64,000 bases of DNA from Acinetobacter populi (GTDB lineage: Bacteria; Pseudomonadota; Gammaproteobacteria; Pseudomonadales; Moraxellaceae): positions 1 to 64,000 of the forward strand of contig NZ_NEXX01000004.1 in the NCBI RefSeq assembly GCF_002174125.1, written 5' to 3'. Made by a program: the position numbers and the translations under genes. A model generated the notes under the pieces. The model did no database searches. It saw only the letters and a program-made list of their open reading frames with translations, and was not told the origin of the DNA. This document shows, in pieces, positions 61,955 to 64,000 of this stretch. Position 1 is the first letter of the stretch, and the number at the start of each line of letters is the position of its first letter.

Positions 61955-63364
61955 ATGAATGCCCCAGTCCATATCTCTGAAGATTTTTTAACCTCGATTC
62001 GTAGCATTGTTGGTGAACAACGTGTCAAAACCGATCATGATAGCTTGATGACATGGGGCAAAGACCATACCAAGCATTTCGACCCAAACCCTTCTGTCGT
62101 GGTATTTCCGGCCACTACTGAGGAAGTTGCTGGATTGGTTAAACTGGCCAATCAATACCATATTGCCATTACCCCATCAGGTGGGCGTACCGGTTTATCA
62201 GCAGGTGCTGTTGCAGCCAATGGCGAGATGGTGATTAGTCTGGATCGCATGAATAAAATACTGAATTTTTATCCAGCCGATCGCATGGTCCATATTCAGG
62301 CGGGCATGATCACCGAACAATTGCAAAATTATGCCGAAGAACAAGGCTTTTATTATCCAGTTGATTTCGCCTCGAGTGGTTCTAGCCAGTTAGGTGGCAA
62401 TATCGGTACCAATGCCGGCGGTATTAAAGTAATCAAATATGGCATGACCCGTAATTGGATTCTGGGTTTAACCGTTGTTACTGGTAAAGGTGATATTTTA
62501 CACCTCAATAAAGGCATGATTAAAAATGCCACCGGTTATGCCATGCAGCATTTATTTATTGGTGGCGAAGGTACATTGGGTATTGTCACCGAAGCAGAAA
62601 TTAAACTGGAACGTCAACCGCATGATTTACAGGTGTTGGTGCTTGGTGTTCCCGATTTTGATGCCATCATGCCGATTCTCCATGCTTTCCAAAGCAAGAT
62701 TGATTTGACTGCATTTGAGTTCTTTGGTGAGCTTGCCATGCAAAAAGTGCTGGATAACGGCCATGTACAACGCCCATTTGAAACTGCATGTCCCTTCTAT
62801 GTATTGCTTGAATTTGAAGCACCATATGAGCCGATTATGGATAAAGCTATGCAAATTTTTGAACATTGCATGGAACAGGGCTGGGTACTTGATGGCGTGA
62901 TGAGCCAGAATCTGGAACAGTTACATAACTTGTGGCGTTTGCGTGAAGATATTTCCGAATCAATCGCACCCTTTATCCCATACAAAAATGATATCTCGGT
63001 ATTGATTACCCATGTTCCTGCCTTTATCAAAGAAATTGATGAAATCGTAACAGCCAATTATCCTGATTTTGAAATCTGCTGGTTCGGACATATTGGTGAT
63101 GGCAACCTGCATTTAAATATTTTAAAACCTGCCGATTTAAACAAGGATGAATTCTTTGCCAAATGTCAGGTCGTCAATAAATATGTATTTGAAACCGTGA
63201 AAAAATACAATGGTTCGATTTCTGCCGAACATGGTGTTGGGATGACCAAAAAACCTTATCTAGGTTATAGCCGCAGTGCAGAAGAAATCGACTATATGAA
63301 AGCCCTGAAAAAAGTCTTTGATCCCAATGATGTGATGAATCCAGGGAAATTGTTTGATCTTTAA
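61955..63364 (+). CDS. FAD-linked D-2-hydroxyacid (D-2-hydroxyglutarate-type) dehydrogenase
   Basis: A 469-residue flavoprotein of the GlcD/D2HGDH group. The FAD_binding_4 domain has ITPSGGRTGLSAGAVAANGE (about residues 70-90) and GGNIGTNAGG; the C-terminal FAD-oxidase domain has CWFGHIGDGNLHLNIL (about residues 370-385), with the metal-binding His, and ends NPGKLFDL. The divergent serA suggests D-2-hydroxyglutarate as substrate, since SerA can reduce 2-oxoglutarate and needs this enzyme to remove the product in Pseudomonas. D-lactate or glycolate cannot be excluded. ATG 61955 is preferred over the earlier TTG at 61934. Confidence 0.9.
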   Translation: MNAPVHISEDFLTSIRSIVGEQRVKTDHDSLMTWGKDHTKHFDPNPSVVVFPATTEEVAGLVKLANQYHIAITPSGGRTGLSAGAVAANGEMVISLDRMNKILNFYPADRMVHIQAGMITEQLQNYAEEQGFYYPVDFASSGSSQLGGNIGTNAGGIKVIKYGMTRNWILGLTVVTGKGDILHLNKGMIKNATGYAMQHLFIGGEGTLGIVTEAEIKLERQPHDLQVLVLGVPDFDAIMPILHAFQSKIDLTAFEFFGELAMQKVLDNGHVQRPFETACPFYVLLEFEAPYEPIMDKAMQIFEHCMEQGWVLDGVMSQNLEQLHNLWRLREDISESIAPFIPYKNDISVLITHVPAFIKEIDEIVTANYPDFEICWFGHIGDGNLHLNILKPADLNKDEFFAKCQVVNKYVFETVKKYNGSISAEHGVGMTKKPYLGYSRSAEEIDYMKALKKVFDPNDVMNPGKLFDL

Positions 63365-63391
63365 TTAAATTTAGACTGATTAGATCGTTGC

Positions 63392-63432
63392 TATCGTGTC
63401 CAGTATATAAAGCTTAAAAACTGGACACGATA
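63392..63432. terminator. 13-bp perfect inverted repeat after the dehydrogenase gene
   Basis: TATCGTGTCCAGT (63392-63404) and ACTGGACACGATA (63420-63432) pair perfectly, with a 15-nt loop. There is no T run on either side, so it may be a weak terminator or a regulatory site for the next gene. Confidence 0.5.
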
Positions 63433-63489
63433 CAATCCATTAAAATTATGATAATGTCAGTTCTAATTTCCATCTTATTATTTTTAATA

Positions 63490-64000
63490 ATGAATAAAAA
63501 AAATATTTTCATCCTGATTATTCTAGGTTTATTCGTCAGCTTATTAATCATTGCGATTAAGCGTAATGATCTGCCCCATATTTTTGGCACTGCTTTAAAA
63601 ACAGTCGCATCAAAACCTGAAACAACAAAACCCCAAATAGATGAATCTCAAAACACAACATCTCCTGCTCCCAATCAAAATCCGTCCATCACTTCATCAA
63701 CAGCATCGTCAAATGAAATCACCATTCAACCTACGCTAGGAACATGGGTCTGGCGTGACTGGATCTCTGATGACGGTTTATTTTTTCTGGAGTTACGTAC
63801 AGGCGTATGGAACCCCAATGGTACATTATTCTATCTGGAACGACGCGGTGGCGTTTCATTGGAAGGATTCCAAAAAGGAAAAAATATTAAACTGAAATCC
63901 TTTGATGCTGAAAAAGGGCTGGAAGCTCCTGCTGAATATCGTATTGAAGGATTGCTGGACACAGACAAAAATACTTTTACTGCCAATATCACACACTATC
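63490..64000 (+). CDS. partial membrane-anchored hypothetical protein (cut by window end)
   Basis: An open frame runs from ATG 63490 to the end of the window (170 codons) without a stop; earlier in-frame ATGs are at 63448 and 63454. The product has one N-terminal transmembrane helix (NIFILIILGLFVSLLIIAI, about residues 4-22), a Pro/Thr/Ser/Gln-rich linker (about 40-85) and then an all-beta region (TWVWRDWISDDGLFFLELRTGVW). The last part looks like a META or heat-shock-like lipocalin fold, but I do not recognise the family. The 3' end lies outside. Confidence 0.65.
   Translation, partial: MNKKNIFILIILGLFVSLLIIAIKRNDLPHIFGTALKTVASKPETTKPQIDESQNTTSPAPNQNPSITSSTASSNEITIQPTLGTWVWRDWISDDGLFFLELRTGVWNPNGTLFYLERRGGVSLEGFQKGKNIKLKSFDAEKGLEAPAEYRIEGLLDTDKNTFTANITHY

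Overview
The window looks like a chromosomal segment of an Acinetobacter species (Moraxellaceae). The evidence is an AT-rich base composition, housekeeping genes of gammaproteobacterial type (miaB-ybeZ-ybeY, rnr, serA, mdh, sdhE-ygfX, prlC-yheV), several proteins I know only as Moraxellaceae conserved hypotheticals, and above all a heme-acquisition locus of the kind called the hemO cluster in A. baumannii. The species cannot be fixed from the sequence alone.

Layout. 0.3-13.2 kb is ordinary core: a methyltransferase, rlmJ-pssA, a 2OG-Fe(II) oxygenase, two lineage-specific proteins, mdh, an slt lytic transglycosylase followed by an RNase T2-like protein that has lost its catalytic histidines, and miaB-ybeZ-ybeY. 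13.2-30.1 kb is an iron/heme region. It holds a siderophore receptor with its own Fur box, then tonB-hemO-ybaN on the minus strand, a fecI/fecR sigma/anti-sigma pair on the plus strand, and hphR-hphA-slam plus a second tonB on the minus strand. The receptor HphR carries an N-terminal STN signalling domain. The same two-block motif at the same spacing lies upstream of hphR and of tonB-hemO, which is what promoters of the resident ECF sigma factor would look like. Fur-like boxes precede fecI, hphR and the siderophore receptor. The expected circuit is: iron starvation lifts Fur; heme or hemophore binding at HphR signals through FecR to FecI; FecI then switches on uptake (hphR), TonB energy and heme cleavage (hemO). 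HphA is the likely secreted hemophore and the Slam protein its outer-membrane exporter.

Between fecR and slam sits a 2.5-3 kb accessory islet. It has a Fic protein whose promoter carries 12-bp-spaced TGTCA repeats, a small GIY-YIG nuclease bracketed by about 80-bp direct repeats built on a dRS3-like palindrome, a decayed second copy of the fecR 3' end, and a 66-residue protein that is almost two-thirds Gln plus Asn. This islet is the most interesting accessory region.

30.3-41.2 kb is mixed: DUF3108, xpt, an O-methyltransferase, wrbA, yihY, an HxlR/quinone-reductase pair with a palindromic operator, a fumarylacetoacetase-type hydrolase, an AraC regulator, and a serine hydrolase/outer-membrane protein pair. 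41.4-42.9 kb is a tRNA cluster (three tRNA-Arg(ACG), one tRNA-Ser(GCT)). One 149-bp tRNA-Arg unit is duplicated around a ClbS/DfsB gene and a 283-bp MITE-like element. 43.1-64.0 kb returns to core and transport genes: rnr, an AAA+ ATPase, a FadR-type regulator, an esterase, prlC-yheV, DMT transporters, a fused TRAP permease with rhombosortase and a TatT-like lipoprotein, a 43-residue membrane protein, ygfX-sdhE, an acyl-CoA dehydrogenase, a hemerythrin protein, serA with a divergent D-2-hydroxyacid dehydrogenase, and a gene cut by the window end.
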